Source of the DNA: Candidatus Peribacteria bacterium RIFOXYB1_FULL_54_35
GTDB lineage: Bacteria > Patescibacteriota > Gracilibacteria > Peribacterales > Peribacteraceae
NCBI GenBank assembly: GCA_001787755.1
Contig: MFYJ01000011.1
Span: 1-64,000 of the forward strand
Length of the DNA: 64,000 nucleotides
Direction of reading: 5' to 3'
The notes under the pieces are model-generated. The model was not told the origin of the DNA, did not search any database, and saw only the letters and a list, made by a program, of their open reading frames with translations. The translations under genes and the position numbers were made by a program. Positions 1 through 8,004 of this stretch are shown piece by piece; positions within the stretch are counted from its first letter, which is position 1; each line of letters opens with the position of its first letter.

Positions 1-24
1 GAGCTGATTCTATGCCAAATTTTT

Positions 25-131
25 ACCCGTTCGACAAAGCGCGGCTGCTCTGCGGCCGCGTCATCAGAAAGTAATTCCTTCAGAGGCGGGCTCAGGGTGA
101 AGCGCGGAGGCTCTGCCTCCGCGTGCTTCAC
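25..131 (-). repeat. Dispersed repeat family R1, copy A
   Basis: Read on the minus strand this starts GTGAAGCACGCGG and ends CGAACGGGT, and matches the segment at 3894-4038 on the plus strand. Both contain a GC-rich hairpin (CGCGG...CCGCG), a central CTGAGCC stretch and an end GCAGCCGCGCTTTGTCGAACGGGT-like block. Copy A lacks about 38 nt present near the right end of copy B. No ORF is conserved, so it is a noncoding REP/MITE-like repeat. Boundaries were judged by eye. Confidence 0.75.
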
Positions 132-171
132 AAATCAGCCATCCAATGGCAAATTCTTGATCTCTTGGCCT

Positions 172-199
172 TTGCAAAATTTCTATTTTATGATATAAT
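172..199 (+). promoter_or_regulatory. Sigma70-type promoter with extended -10
   Basis: TTGCAA (172-177), 16-nt spacer, TATAAT (194-199) preceded by TGA, i.e. an extended -10. It lies about 60 nt upstream of the secreted-protein gene at 262. The leader before that ATG is pyrimidine-rich and has no Shine-Dalgarno sequence. Confidence 0.7.
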
Positions 200-261
200 G
201 TATCTGTTACATGGGATAACACCCACGAAACATACACATTCACATCCATTCCCCCCTTCCC

Positions 262-1014
262 ATGAAACATGCATTGCTTGCCCCCGGGCGACGTGTGCGC
301 GTCCTCTCTGTAGGACTCGCAGCCTCCGCGGGGCTCTATGTTCTCGTCGCGATGGTTGCAGAGCCCATGCGGGCATTTGGCGCAACCTCCGACTCGGAAA
401 CCGCGGTCGTGCAGATAGCACTCGGTGCCAGCATCGGCCTCAACTGCGATGCTAACGGAGGCGGCGCAGGCTCCGGTGAAACGCTCGCCCTCACGGGATT
501 CAACGATGCCGGCGATACCGGGCCACTCAACAGCTCCGTGACAATCGGCACCAATGCCGTACGCTGCAATGTGCGCACCAACAACACCACGGGGTACAAC
601 CTTGCATGGCGGGTAACTACCGGAAGCGGAGGTACCGGCACCGGGTACATGATCAACCAGTTCGAAGACAAACTGCATCCGTTCCGCTACACACAATCAG
701 ACGCGTACTCCACCCCCACCGCCTGGAACTCCACGGCAGTCCCCTCCACCGTCTCCGCCTGGGGCGGGCGCCTGGCAGCGGCAAGTGCCGGATATGCTGC
801 ATCTCCTGTGACCTGGAGCGCAGATGCCGCGACGAACGAGAAGTGGATGGCAGTTTCCACGGGAGCGACAACCACAATCGCACGGGAAAACACGGAAACC
901 GCCGAAACCGGCAACAACAATGATATCGGCTTCCGCGTGGAAGTCGGCGGCGACAAGATCCAGCCGACCGGAACGTATCGTGCAACCGTGACATTCACGG
1001 CGTCGACACAGTGA
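262..1014 (+). CDS. Secreted protein of unknown function (tandem paralog 1)
   Basis: 250 aa. The N-terminus has basic residues, a hydrophobic stretch (about residues 15-35) and an AFGA-type signal-peptidase site near residue 40. The mature part begins TSDSETAVVQ and is rich in Gly, Thr, Ser and Asn, with beta-type composition and the recurrent phrase SIGLNCDANGGGAGSGET. Two Cys are conserved with the next gene (GLNCD and V(R/N)CN), suggesting one disulfide. The last 30 residues (GFRVEVGGDKIQPTGTYRAT) are nearly identical in the two paralogs. No known domain recognised. An exported, possibly pilin- or surface-layer-like repeat-family protein is an inference from composition. It has its own promoter and terminator. 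Confidence 0.85.
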   Translation: MKHALLAPGRRVRVLSVGLAASAGLYVLVAMVAEPMRAFGATSDSETAVVQIALGASIGLNCDANGGGAGSGETLALTGFNDAGDTGPLNSSVTIGTNAVRCNVRTNNTTGYNLAWRVTTGSGGTGTGYMINQFEDKLHPFRYTQSDAYSTPTAWNSTAVPSTVSAWGGRLAAASAGYAASPVTWSADAATNEKWMAVSTGATTTIARENTETAETGNNNDIGFRVEVGGDKIQPTGTYRATVTFTASTQ

Positions 1015-1043
1015 TCATTCCTGTACTTTAACCCGGAAACTCT

Positions 1044-1068
1044 AAAAGCCAGCAAACGCTGGCTTTTT
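1044..1068 (+). terminator. Rho-independent terminator
   Basis: Perfect stem AAAAGCCAGC / GCTGGCTTTT with a short AAAC loop, running into T residues. It lies 30 nt after the stop of the first secreted-protein gene and just before the promoter of the second, so the two paralogs are separate transcription units. Confidence 0.85.
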
Positions 1069-1091
1069 AGCATTCTGAAGCCATTCTTTGT

Positions 1092-1120
1092 TTGACAAAA
1101 CATATAATTAATGTTATAAT
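1092..1120 (+). promoter_or_regulatory. Consensus sigma70 promoter
   Basis: TTGACA (1092-1097), 17-nt spacer, TATAAT (1115-1120) with an extended TGT just upstream. It is the best match to consensus in the window, so the downstream secreted protein may be strongly expressed. The predicted start point is about 20 nt before the chosen ATG at 1149. Confidence 0.85.
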
Positions 1121-1148
1121 ATTAACAAGAATTTACACAAACATTCAG

Positions 1149-1904
1149 ATGAAAACCACAAAAAGTACTCCCGTAAACCTCAACAGAGTTACCGTGCTCA
1201 CAGCTGTTGCTGCAGCATGCCTGTACACCCTCGTGGTGATGATTGCAGAACCCATGCAGGCGCTGGGAGCGACAACCGATACAGAAACGGCAGTTGTGCA
1301 ACTCACACTGGGAGCGAGTATCGGCCTCAACTGCGATGCAGATGGAGGCGGTGCAGGTTCCGGTGAAACGCTCTCCCTCACGGGTTTCAGCGATAGCGGC
1401 GATACCGGCCCACTCAACGGCTCCGTGACAGTCGGCACCAATGCCGTGAACTGTAATATCCGCACGAATAACACAGCAGGGTACAATCTCGCCTGGCGGG
1501 TGACTTCCGGGAGCGGAGGTGCCGGCACCGGCCACATGATCAACCAGTTCGAAGACAAGTTAAACCCGTTCCGCTACGCCGCAGGATCGGATTCCTACAC
1601 CACGCCCACAGCCTGGAATAGCACGAATGTGCCGAGCACTGTTGCCGCCTGGGGCGGCCGTATAGCGCAGTCCAGCTCCGGGCACGCTGTTTCTCCCGTC
1701 ACCTGGGGGAACGACGCTGCGACCGATGAGAAGTGGATGGCGGTCTCCACCGGTGCAACGACGACAATCGCAAGCGAGAATAATGCCTCGCAGGAAGCAG
1801 GCAGCAATAACCGCATCGGCTTCCGCGTGGAAGTCGGTGGCGACAAAATCCAGCCGACCGGAACATACCGCGCAACCGTGACGTTCACGGCGTCGACGAA
1901 GTAA
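1149..1904 (+). CDS. Secreted protein of unknown function (tandem paralog 2)
   Basis: 251 aa. ATG 1149 was chosen over the in-frame upstream start at 1092 because 1092 lies in the -35 box. Signal-peptide-like N-terminus (hydrophobic residues about 18-38, ending ALGA). The mature region aligns with the gene at 262 along its whole length, including two Cys, the GGGAGSGET block, W(R)VTSGSGG, INQFEDKL and the C-terminal GDKIQPTGTYRATVTF. Divergence is concentrated in the N-terminal leader and around residues 140-220. The pair therefore arose by tandem duplication. Function unknown; a strongly expressed exported surface component is suggested by the consensus promoter. Confidence 0.87.
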   Translation: MKTTKSTPVNLNRVTVLTAVAAACLYTLVVMIAEPMQALGATTDTETAVVQLTLGASIGLNCDADGGGAGSGETLSLTGFSDSGDTGPLNGSVTVGTNAVNCNIRTNNTAGYNLAWRVTSGSGGAGTGHMINQFEDKLNPFRYAAGSDSYTTPTAWNSTNVPSTVAAWGGRIAQSSSGHAVSPVTWGNDAATDEKWMAVSTGATTTIASENNASQEAGSNNRIGFRVEVGGDKIQPTGTYRATVTFTASTK

Positions 1905-1915
1905 GAACAGGCTTT

Positions 1916-2025
1916 CAGCTTTCAGGAGATAGCTTATTGGAATGAGCTGGTGCTTAGACCCCTAAGGTTTGAAGCCTTGAGGATCCAGGATTTCCTAAAA
2001 GCTATAAGCTATCTCCTGAAAGCTG
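1916..2025. repeat. Hairpin element H1 (21-bp perfect arms)
   Basis: Arms at 1916-1936 and 2005-2025 are perfectly complementary over 21 bp (CAGCTTTCAGGAGATAGCTT...), separated by 68 nt. It is located between the secreted-protein gene and tpiA. It could act as a terminator-like structure but lacks a T run. It belongs to the group of long hairpins with locus-specific arms seen at seven other places in this window. Confidence 0.8.
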
Positions 2026-2085
2026 TTCCCGCTTGATGCTCCTGGGAGAGCGGCCTAGACTGCATTTGTCTCCCCTCTCCCTTTT

Positions 2086-2796
2086 TTGTCACGCAGGTAT
2101 CTCATTGCAGCAAACTGGAAGATGCACCCCATCCCCGACGGGGCTCTTGCGGATGACTCTCCCTACAAGCCGCAAAAGGACATAGATATTCTCGTGTTCC
2201 CCACATTCCTGAGCCTGGGAACCTGCCTGGAGGCAGGTATTGCCACAGGGGCACAATGCGGGCATCCCGAACCGCACGGGGCGTACACCGGAGATGTAAG
2301 CATGGCAATGATCCGGAAAGCGGGATGTACGCATGTACTGTGCGGCCATTCGGAACGAAGGCTTTTCCACGGAGAGAACGATGAGAATGTCGCCGCACAG
2401 GCAACAGCCGCGCTGGAAGCAGGATTGCACCCTATCATTTGCATCGGAGAATCGGCGGAAGAGCGGGACGCCGGCGAGGCGGAACTGGTCGTGACCAGGC
2501 AGCTCGCCCCTCTTCCTTTGGGAAAAGACATCACTATCGCCTACGAGCCAGTCTGGGCCATTGGGACAGGCAATACCGCAACCCCGGAGCTTGCGCAGGA
2601 GATGCACGCGCTTATCCGCTCCCTCCTGCCCACAGGGCGCAGAGAGACAATACGTATCCTCTATGGTGGCTCTATGAAGCCGGAAAACGCAAGGGAGCTC
2701 CTCATGAAGCCGGATATCGACGGAGGCCTCGTAGGTGGCGCCTCATTGAAACCAGACGCATTCCGGGGGATTATTGCTGCAGTACGGTCCCTCTGA
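2086..2796 (+). CDS. tpiA: Triosephosphate isomerase
   Basis: 236 aa, slightly shorter than the usual 250. Interconverts dihydroxyacetone phosphate and glyceraldehyde 3-phosphate in the cytoplasm. Visible signatures: N-terminal AANWKM (active-site Asn and Lys), CGHSERR with the catalytic His, AYEPVWAIGTG with the catalytic Glu and the flexible loop, and LYGGSMKPEN plus GGLVGGASL phosphate-binding loops. TTG at 2086 is the only start that keeps the N-terminal strand; no ATG is available. A pyrimidine-rich stretch precedes it. The SPFH gene follows 20 nt later, so they may be co-transcribed. Confidence 0.95.
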   Translation: MSRRYLIAANWKMHPIPDGALADDSPYKPQKDIDILVFPTFLSLGTCLEAGIATGAQCGHPEPHGAYTGDVSMAMIRKAGCTHVLCGHSERRLFHGENDENVAAQATAALEAGLHPIICIGESAEERDAGEAELVVTRQLAPLPLGKDITIAYEPVWAIGTGNTATPELAQEMHALIRSLLPTGRRETIRILYGGSMKPENARELLMKPDIDGGLVGGASLKPDAFRGIIAAVRSL

Positions 2797-2816
2797 CTCC
2801 CTTTCCCCCTCCTGCC

Positions 2817-3572
2817 ATGGATCTCCTCGCTGTACTCCTCTTCGGGTGGCCTGTCCTCTTCCTCCTGCCAGTGTTCATCCGGCAGATCAACCAGTACGAG
2901 CGCGGGGTGGTTCTCACCATGGGCAAGTTCAGCACTGTCTGGAACCCGGGGTGGAAGATTCTCATTCCCATATTCCAGCGGGTGATAAAAGTGGACATCC
3001 GCGTGAAGGCAGTGGATGTCCCGGACCAGGAAGCAATCACGAAGGATAACATCCCCATACGCATCAACGCGGTGCTGTATTTCAGAGTGATGAATGCGGA
3101 AAAAGCTGTCCTGGAGGTCGAAGACTTCTTCTACGCAGTCTCGCAGCTCGCCCAGACAACCATGCGCAATGCTGTGGGAGAGGTGAAGCTGGATGAACTC
3201 CTGGCCCAGAAACAACAGGTAAGCGAGAGGATAAAGATAGTAGTGGATAAGGCGTCCGATCCCTGGGGCATCGACGTGCAGAGCGTGGAACTCAAGGACA
3301 TCGTGCTGCCGGAGAACCTCAAGCGCACCATTGCGAAGGTTGCCGAAGCAGAGCGCGAGAAGCAGGCCGTCATCATCAATTCTGAAGGTGAAGTGATCGC
3401 TTCGACGAACATGGCGAAGGCCGCGCAAACCCTCTCCCAGCAACCCGGCGCCCTGCACCTGCGCACTCTGCAGAGTGTCAATGACCTAAGTTCCGACCAG
3501 TCGAATACCGTCGTCTGGATGATCCCCATAGAGGCTCTCAAAGCATTGGAAGGCTTTGCAGTGAAGCGGTGA
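2817..3572 (+). CDS. SPFH-domain (slipin/stomatin-like) membrane protein
   Basis: 251 aa. One N-terminal transmembrane segment (residues about 3-20) followed by an SPFH/band-7 domain: INQYERGVVLTMGKF, NPGWKILIPI, VDVPDQEAITKDNIPIRINAVLYFRV, and the late LKDIVLPENLKRTIAKVAEAEREKQA coiled-coil arm. Slipins form oligomeric scaffolds in the cytoplasmic membrane and are often paired with an NfeD protease; no nfeD is adjacent here. ATG 2817 starts directly before the membrane segment and follows a CT-rich stretch. The long upstream in-frame extension overlaps tpiA and is rejected. Confidence 0.92.
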   Translation: MDLLAVLLFGWPVLFLLPVFIRQINQYERGVVLTMGKFSTVWNPGWKILIPIFQRVIKVDIRVKAVDVPDQEAITKDNIPIRINAVLYFRVMNAEKAVLEVEDFFYAVSQLAQTTMRNAVGEVKLDELLAQKQQVSERIKIVVDKASDPWGIDVQSVELKDIVLPENLKRTIAKVAEAEREKQAVIINSEGEVIASTNMAKAAQTLSQQPGALHLRTLQSVNDLSSDQSNTVVWMIPIEALKALEGFAVKR

Positions 3573-3690
3573 AAGTAAGAGGAAAGAGATAAGAGGAAAG
3601 AAAATAAGAGGATTCAGGTTCCTGACGTTCTCTAGGATTTATGTACTTTCCTCATTCCTCCTATTCTCATCCCTCTTATCTTATTCTCAT
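3573..3690. repeat. Hairpin element H2 (purine/pyrimidine arms)
   Basis: Begins at the SPFH stop codon. The left arm is made of AAGAGGAAA/GATAAGAGG units and the right arm of CCTCTTATC/TTCTC units, giving a long imperfect palindrome with a short loop around 3625-3640. Same design as H7 and H8, with arms of tandem short units rather than a unique sequence. Confidence 0.7.
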
Positions 3691-3702
3691 CACTTTTTGT
3701 TG

Positions 3703-3735
3703 TTGACTCCATAAGGTCCATCAGTAGAGTACAGT
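3703..3735 (+). promoter_or_regulatory. Promoter of the 46-aa ORF
   Basis: TTGACT (3703-3708) with TAGAGT (3725-3730, spacer 16) or TACAGT (3730-3735) as the -10. It is followed by a CT-rich tract and ATG 3757. The arrangement matches other promoters in the window. Confidence 0.5.
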
Positions 3736-3756
3736 CCTACTCCTTCCTTTCCTCTC

Positions 3757-3897
3757 ATGAAGATCCGACCCGACGAAGTAGAGACAGCAGAAGAAACCCC
3801 CGGTGCCATGCATCCTTTTGCAGAGCAGTTCAGATACGCACGGGAAGATGCTCGAGCCCCATGGGACGGCATACTGGAGAGGATCGACCAGCTGTGA
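3757..3897 (+). CDS. Small acidic protein, 46 aa, unknown
   Basis: Translates as an acidic, soluble peptide (MKIRPDEVETAEETPGAM... ending ILERIDQL). The middle (residues about 19-46) has helical character. Support comes from a plausible promoter 22-55 nt upstream and a CT-rich leader like those of neighbouring genes. The TGA stop coincides with the first bases of repeat R1 copy B (GTGAAGC), so the repeat abuts the gene end. No family recognised. It could still be a chance ORF. Confidence 0.45.
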   Translation: MKIRPDEVETAEETPGAMHPFAEQFRYAREDARAPWDGILERIDQL

Positions 3898-4038
3898 AGC
3901 ACGCGGGGACAAGCCCCCGCGCTTCACCCTGAGCCTGCCCCTGAAGGAACAACCTTTTATGACGCGGCTGCCGCTGTTCGAAGGCCCTGAGGGCCTCTCA
4001 GGCCCGAATTGGGAGCAGCCGCGCTTTGTCGAACGGGT
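3894..4038 (+). repeat. Dispersed repeat family R1, copy B
   Basis: Plus-strand counterpart of 25-131, including the GTGAAGCACGCGGGG...CCCCGCGCTTCACC hairpin and the terminal GTCGAACGGGTAA. It contains an extra block of about 38 nt with its own palindromes (GGCCCTGAGGGCC and GGCCTCTCAGGCC-like) that copy A lacks. It fills the gap before the convergent membrane-protein gene. Confidence 0.75.
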
Positions 4039-4084
4039 AACTGCCCTGCGCAGGAAACACAGAAAAGTGAGAACAGCCATTGCC

Positions 4085-4993
4085 TCAGCGAGAACGCTGC
4101 TCTGCTGGAAGTGACCGTAGCAGCACAAGAAGGAACGCCATGCAGAAGAAGACTGTGAGTTGCTGCACCAGTCCTCCGAGGAAGAACGCCCCCCCTTCGG
4201 AGAAACGGGCAACGGCAGAAACGCCTCCGCTCAGAAGAACATGGAGAAGCGTCATAAGAACACCCAGCACAAGCAGAGGACCCACAATGCGCCCCCAGTG
4301 CCCTTTGGAACGCCTGAGGCTCTCTCTCACAGCTCCAGCAGGACTGAGGCGCTCCTGCACGAGGAGAACCGGTGCAAACACCAGCAGAGGACCCATGACA
4401 ATAGCCGCCACACTGCTCACCAGCATGAGTACGGGCATCAGTATTGCGAGACCGGGCAAAAACCCCAGGAACACCACCCACCCAAAACTCCGGGCAAAGG
4501 CCCACAGCCAGACAACAAGCATGGGGAAGAACAGTATGCCGCACCTGCGCAAGACGTCGATGACATGTCCATGATCCTCTGCAAAGACAACAAGGCTCAC
4601 GAGGGCTCCGCAGAAGAGAAGAATGAGCGAAAACACCCCAAAGAGGAGAAAGTACGGCGAGAGAGCATCAGTCATGCTCCTCGCTCTCTCGAGCACATAC
4701 GTTTCTCTTTCCCCCTCAGTCATATGTTCCAGCTGCTCCGCGACCAGGCTGATTTCCTGCATCATTTCCATGGTCGCATCCCCGTCTCCTGTTTCCATTC
4801 TCCGCATGTACTCCTCATAGCGCTCCTCCGGTAACCCAAAACTCTGCGCCACCTTGGCAACATCATGATCCATGGCACGCGAGAGAAAAGTGACGAGGAG
4901 CGCATAGAGCACAGCAAGAACAACTGCACTGGCAAGAAGCAGGGCGAAGGATCGCACAAAGAGGTTCCAGCTGTTCCTGAAAAGACTCCACAT
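4085..4993 (-). CDS. Polytopic membrane protein (paralog of the 6333-7196 product)
   Basis: 302 aa. N-terminal membrane segment (about 12-38), a soluble acidic/Met-rich loop (about 40-108, with E-rich MEMMQEISLVAEQLEHM) and four or five further membrane segments. Layout and wording (SLRRSKGHWGRIVG versus SYARTSGYWGKILG; VFAPVLLVQERLS versus VPAPVLLLRDGKS) match the gene at 6333, so these are distant paralogs. The fold resembles the integral-membrane families annotated as DUF975 or glycerophosphodiester-phosphodiesterase membrane domain, but I cannot assign one. It ends 15 nt from the dprA stop side and is probably co-transcribed with dprA. Confidence 0.82.
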   Translation of the reverse strand: MWSLFRNSWNLFVRSFALLLASAVVLAVLYALLVTFLSRAMDHDVAKVAQSFGLPEERYEEYMRRMETGDGDATMEMMQEISLVAEQLEHMTEGERETYVLERARSMTDALSPYFLLFGVFSLILLFCGALVSLVVFAEDHGHVIDVLRRCGILFFPMLVVWLWAFARSFGWVVFLGFLPGLAILMPVLMLVSSVAAIVMGPLLVFAPVLLVQERLSPAGAVRESLRRSKGHWGRIVGPLLVLGVLMTLLHVLLSGGVSAVARFSEGGAFFLGGLVQQLTVFFCMAFLLVLLRSLPAEQRSR

Positions 4994-5008
4994 ACGTACA
5001 CACTCTAC

Positions 5009-6094
5009 TCAAACACGCACCCACAATCCATTGCCGGTGTTCTTCGCTGCTCCGGCAAGTTCCATCATGGTGAGTGCGGCATTCACAGAGGCCGCTTCCA
5101 GACCGGAACGTTCCCTCAGCTCAGAAACAGACTGTGGCATGCCGGTGAGTGCCCTGAGCACCACCCCCTCAGTGGGACTCTTGGGGAAGTACAGAGCCTG
5201 CTGGGCGCTCTTCTCTGATACAACAACGCCAATGTCTCCAAGAACTTCGATGCCGGAAGAAACGAGCTTCGCACGACCCTGAGCAATGCAGGCATGGCAT
5301 CCTGCCGCGTGCTCATCGAAAATCTGTCCCGGCACCGCAAACACCTCCCTGCCGTATTCCAAAGCCAGATCTGCCGTAATGAGCGCCCCGCTGCCCTCCC
5401 CCGCCTCCAGCACCACTGTACCCTTTGAGAGGCCTGCAATAATACGGTTGCGGGCAGGGAAGGTGAACTTATCTGGCGGGACATCCAGCGGAAACTCACT
5501 CAGAAGCAGACCTCCTTTCGCCACAATCTCCTCTGCAAGCACCGCATTGCTCCTGGGGTAAATGGAACCCATACCATGCCCGAGCACTGCCACGGTCTTC
5601 CCTCCTGCCGTAAGTGTCTCCCTGGCCACCTGTGCATCTATGCCGAGGGCAAGACCACTCACAGTCACCACTCCGGCCGATACCATTGGTGGCACGAAGA
5701 GTTCAGTGACGCGCTTGCCGTAACTGCTCATCCCGCGCGTCCCTACAAGGGCAACGCACGGCTGTTCAAGAATCTCAAGATCTCCCCTGTAGTACAGAAA
5801 AACCGGGGGATCTGCTATTTCCCGCAGCAGGCGGGGATAGAGGGCATCCTCAATACAGAGGACACCGATGTCTCTCTTCGCAAGTTCCTGCTCATACGCC
5901 TCCGGCTGGAACTCCTCGAGACGATTGAGGACAGTGAGGACGGTTTCTTCCCTGCAAGAGAGAGCCCTGAGCAGTGGCTGATCGACGTGTGAGAGGGCAC
6001 CCTCCAGAGAGCCGTATAACTGCAGCAGGGCATCGTAGCGCTTCTTAGAGAGAATATTGAGCCAGGACCAGGTAAGGGCAGTTGGACGATCCAT
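5009..6094 (-). CDS. dprA: DNA-processing protein DprA
   Basis: 361 aa. DprA binds incoming single-stranded DNA and loads RecA during natural transformation. Domains in order: N-terminal helical/SAM-like region (1-80), Rossmann-type DprA core (about 85-290) and a C-terminal winged helix (about 300-361). Core signatures: ALVGTRGMSSYGK, VSGLALGIDA, LGHGMGSIYPRSN, LLSEFP, FPARNRIIAGLS and ITADLALEYGREVFAVPG. The start at 6094 gives a normal N-terminus; the longer frame runs into the tRNA region. CPR bacteria commonly keep competence genes, consistent with uptake of DNA or nucleotides from neighbours. Lies directly downstream of tRNA-Thr. Confidence 0.95.
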   Translation of the reverse strand: MDRPTALTWSWLNILSKKRYDALLQLYGSLEGALSHVDQPLLRALSCREETVLTVLNRLEEFQPEAYEQELAKRDIGVLCIEDALYPRLLREIADPPVFLYYRGDLEILEQPCVALVGTRGMSSYGKRVTELFVPPMVSAGVVTVSGLALGIDAQVARETLTAGGKTVAVLGHGMGSIYPRSNAVLAEEIVAKGGLLLSEFPLDVPPDKFTFPARNRIIAGLSKGTVVLEAGEGSGALITADLALEYGREVFAVPGQIFDEHAAGCHACIAQGRAKLVSSGIEVLGDIGVVVSEKSAQQALYFPKSPTEGVVLRALTGMPQSVSELRERSGLEAASVNAALTMMELAGAAKNTGNGLWVRV

Positions 6095-6211
6095 AGGAGA
6101 GGGGAGTTTAGCACGAGGTTCACGAGAAAAAAACGCGCAGCGTTCGCAGAACTGCAGATGGCCGCGCCACGTGGGCGCGCAGCCACATAAAGTCGCTGGC
6201 GCGCCTTTACG

Positions 6212-6287
6212 TGGAGCCACCTTCGGGAATCGAACCCGAGACCTACGCGTTACGAGTGCGTCGCTCTACCAACTGAGCTAAGGTGGC
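6212..6287 (-). tRNA. tRNA-Thr (anticodon CGU)
   Basis: Minus strand, 76 nt with the 3' CCA encoded (discriminator U). Acceptor stem GCCACCU/AGGUGGC; D arm AGCUCAGUUGGUAGAGC; anticodon loop CUCGUAA giving CGU, which reads ACG; T arm with GGGUUCGAUUCCC. The last anticodon-stem pair (A-C) is unpaired, the only irregularity. Transcribed toward dprA, about 120 nt upstream of its start. Confidence 0.95.
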
Positions 6288-6332
6288 AGGTTTGTGCATT
6301 ATCTATGATCCATTTTCCATTTTCAATGAACC

Positions 6333-7196
6333 CTATGCAGCTTTTTGAGTATTTGCAGCCGCTGCAGGAACGAGAGGATTCTCAAGAACAGTGGCAGCGA
6401 GCGTAACAGTAAAAACACTGAAGTACGCAAAGAGGAGCTGGCTCGCAATGGACCCAATGACTCCTGCGAGCAGCAGCGAAACCGGACTCACGACCCTCAG
6501 CACCATACTGATTGCGACAAAGACCACAAACCCGCAGAGCATTGCCACAATGGTGTTCCCGAGGATCTTCCCCCAGTACCCGCTGGTTCGCGCATAGCTC
6601 ATGCTTGCACTCTCAAAGATGCTCTTTCCGTCTCTCAGGAGCAGCACCGGCGCAGGCACGAAGCGCGGCATGAGCATGATGCCAAAAACCACGCCAATGA
6701 ACGGAACCCAGACGAAGGACCGTACGCCGATCCAAATGCTCAGTCCAATGAGAGAAACAATCTTGCCCAACGTTTGCCGGAGTGCCTCGGCGGTGTTCAT
6801 GTGCCGCCCGGTGGCCACAACAAGGTAATAGTACGTGCCGATGATAGAGATCACCCACATCGCAAGCACAAACGTGAATATGGAGCCGACGAACGCAGCA
6901 GCAGCCGCAGGAGGAATAGCCCCCTCCTCTCCCATCATCTCTCCCATTCTCTGCATCGCTTCTCCGTCTCCCTGCTGCATGCGCATCATGAGGTCCTGCA
7001 GCTGCTCGGGATCTCCAGCAGCATTCTCCATGCCACCGATGAGGGTGCCGATTTCCTCTCCTACGCTCTTCTGAGCCCGGAAGGCAATGAGACCCAACAG
7101 AAGGCCAATGACGACCGCACCAACCATGAGAGGACGCAGGAGAGCACGAAAATCAGAGACACTCTTCTTCAGGAGCGGACCGAGCGGGAGCACCAT
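6333..7196 (-). CDS. Polytopic membrane protein with Met/Gly-rich loop
   Basis: 287 aa. Membrane segment at about 20-40, then a cytosolic or external loop with repeated GEEIG/GDPEQLQDLMMRMQQGDGEAMQRMGEM wording, followed by four or five membrane segments. Paralogous to the 4085-4993 product by architecture and the (S/R)GYWGKI-like motif before a membrane segment. ATG 7196 was preferred; an extension to 7283 would start inside the terminator of the upstream gene. Function unknown. The pair brackets dprA and tRNA-Thr on the same strand. Confidence 0.82.
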   Translation of the reverse strand: MVLPLGPLLKKSVSDFRALLRPLMVGAVVIGLLLGLIAFRAQKSVGEEIGTLIGGMENAAGDPEQLQDLMMRMQQGDGEAMQRMGEMMGEEGAIPPAAAAAFVGSIFTFVLAMWVISIIGTYYYLVVATGRHMNTAEALRQTLGKIVSLIGLSIWIGVRSFVWVPFIGVVFGIMLMPRFVPAPVLLLRDGKSIFESASMSYARTSGYWGKILGNTIVAMLCGFVVFVAISMVLRVVSPVSLLLAGVIGSIASQLLFAYFSVFTVTLAATVLENPLVPAAAANTQKAA

Positions 7197-7244
7197 GGAA
7201 AAAGGGGGAATTTTTCTCAGCGTAGCGTATTTGCACACCCACAC

Positions 7245-7277
7245 AAGAAAACAGCCTGACCAGTCAGGCTGTTTCTT
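7245..7277 (-). terminator. Rho-independent terminator of the 7324-8004 gene
   Basis: Symmetric hairpin AACAGCCTGAC / GTCAGGCTGTT flanked by AAGAAA and TTTCTT, so it can function in both directions. It lies 47 nt after the stop of the minus-strand lipoprotein-like gene. Confidence 0.75.
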
Positions 7278-7323
7278 GCTCATTCATGTGTCGGCGGCTG
7301 CTGGAAGGGATGCGTGGTCTTAC

Positions 7324-8004
7324 CTAAGGAACAAACGCCTCGAGGCTCCGAAGACGAGAGCGGTGCGGCCCGGGAGGGCCGACCGCCTCGCGGTTCGAAA
7401 TTCCGACGAGGCCACCCTTCACATCCTTCTCTTCGAACTTCGCTGTCAACGTTTGCCCGGCAATGCTGACAGTGACTGCCGTCACATCGCCTACGACCTC
7501 CACCTTATGCCACTTCCCCGCCGGGATTGCCGGCTTCTTTTCATCCTGTTCCAGCCGGATACGCTTTTCCTCCACCAGTCGCTCAACTTTACCTCCTGCG
7601 ACTTTGTGGATGTTCAGCGTGCCGTAGCCGGCGTCCAGGACGATGTAGATACCGTCCTCCGGCAGGAAGGGGCGTTTTTCAGACACGGACCCCGTTGCCC
7701 GGAGCAGGATGCAGAGGTGATCGGCGTATGCGACGCCGCCACCCATGTCCTCCCACTGCCACTGGAACCTCACTGTGAAGGCTCCCGGAAACTCCCTGCG
7801 CAGGAAAGCGTAGGCCCGGTTTCCGAGTACGAGCTGGCCGCCGTCCTTCTCTGTGACGAGCCGGCCGACGTTCCCGTACTGGTGGGGGAGATGGAAGCTC
7901 CAGTTTGAAAGCTTGGGATCCGCAAACTTCTCCTCGATGTACTGCGCCTGAGCGGTGCAGGCCGCCGCGAGGAGCACGGCGGCGGAAAGCAGAAACAATT
8001 TCAA
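7324..8004 (-). CDS. Lipoprotein-like secreted protein with LamG/concanavalin-type fold
   Basis: 226 aa from TTG 8004, chosen because it follows a strong Shine-Dalgarno (GGAGAGGG, 5-6 nt spacing) and opens a signal sequence KLFLLSAAVLLAAACTAQA with a lipobox-like LAAAC. The mature part (FADPKLSNWSF..., RFQWQWEDMGGGVAYADHLCILLRA, AGKWHKVEVVGDVTAVTVSIAGQTL, GLVGISNREA) reads like a jelly-roll laminin-G/DUF1080-type domain that binds or cleaves glycans in other bacteria. The GC content and codon choice (CGG, GGC, CTG) differ from neighbours and a canonical SD is otherwise nearly absent here, so transfer from another phylum is likely. Confidence 0.78.
   Translation of the reverse strand: MKLFLLSAAVLLAAACTAQAQYIEEKFADPKLSNWSFHLPHQYGNVGRLVTEKDGGQLVLGNRAYAFLRREFPGAFTVRFQWQWEDMGGGVAYADHLCILLRATGSVSEKRPFLPEDGIYIVLDAGYGTLNIHKVAGGKVERLVEEKRIRLEQDEKKPAIPAGKWHKVEVVGDVTAVTVSIAGQTLTAKFEEKDVKGGLVGISNREAVGPPGPHRSRLRSLEAFVP

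Noticed and set aside
2439-3572. Longer upstream starts (e.g. for the SPFH gene, dprA, rplB, rpsD, cysC)
   Set aside because: The extensions overlap neighbouring genes or promoters and lack family similarity; the internal starts fit conserved N-termini.
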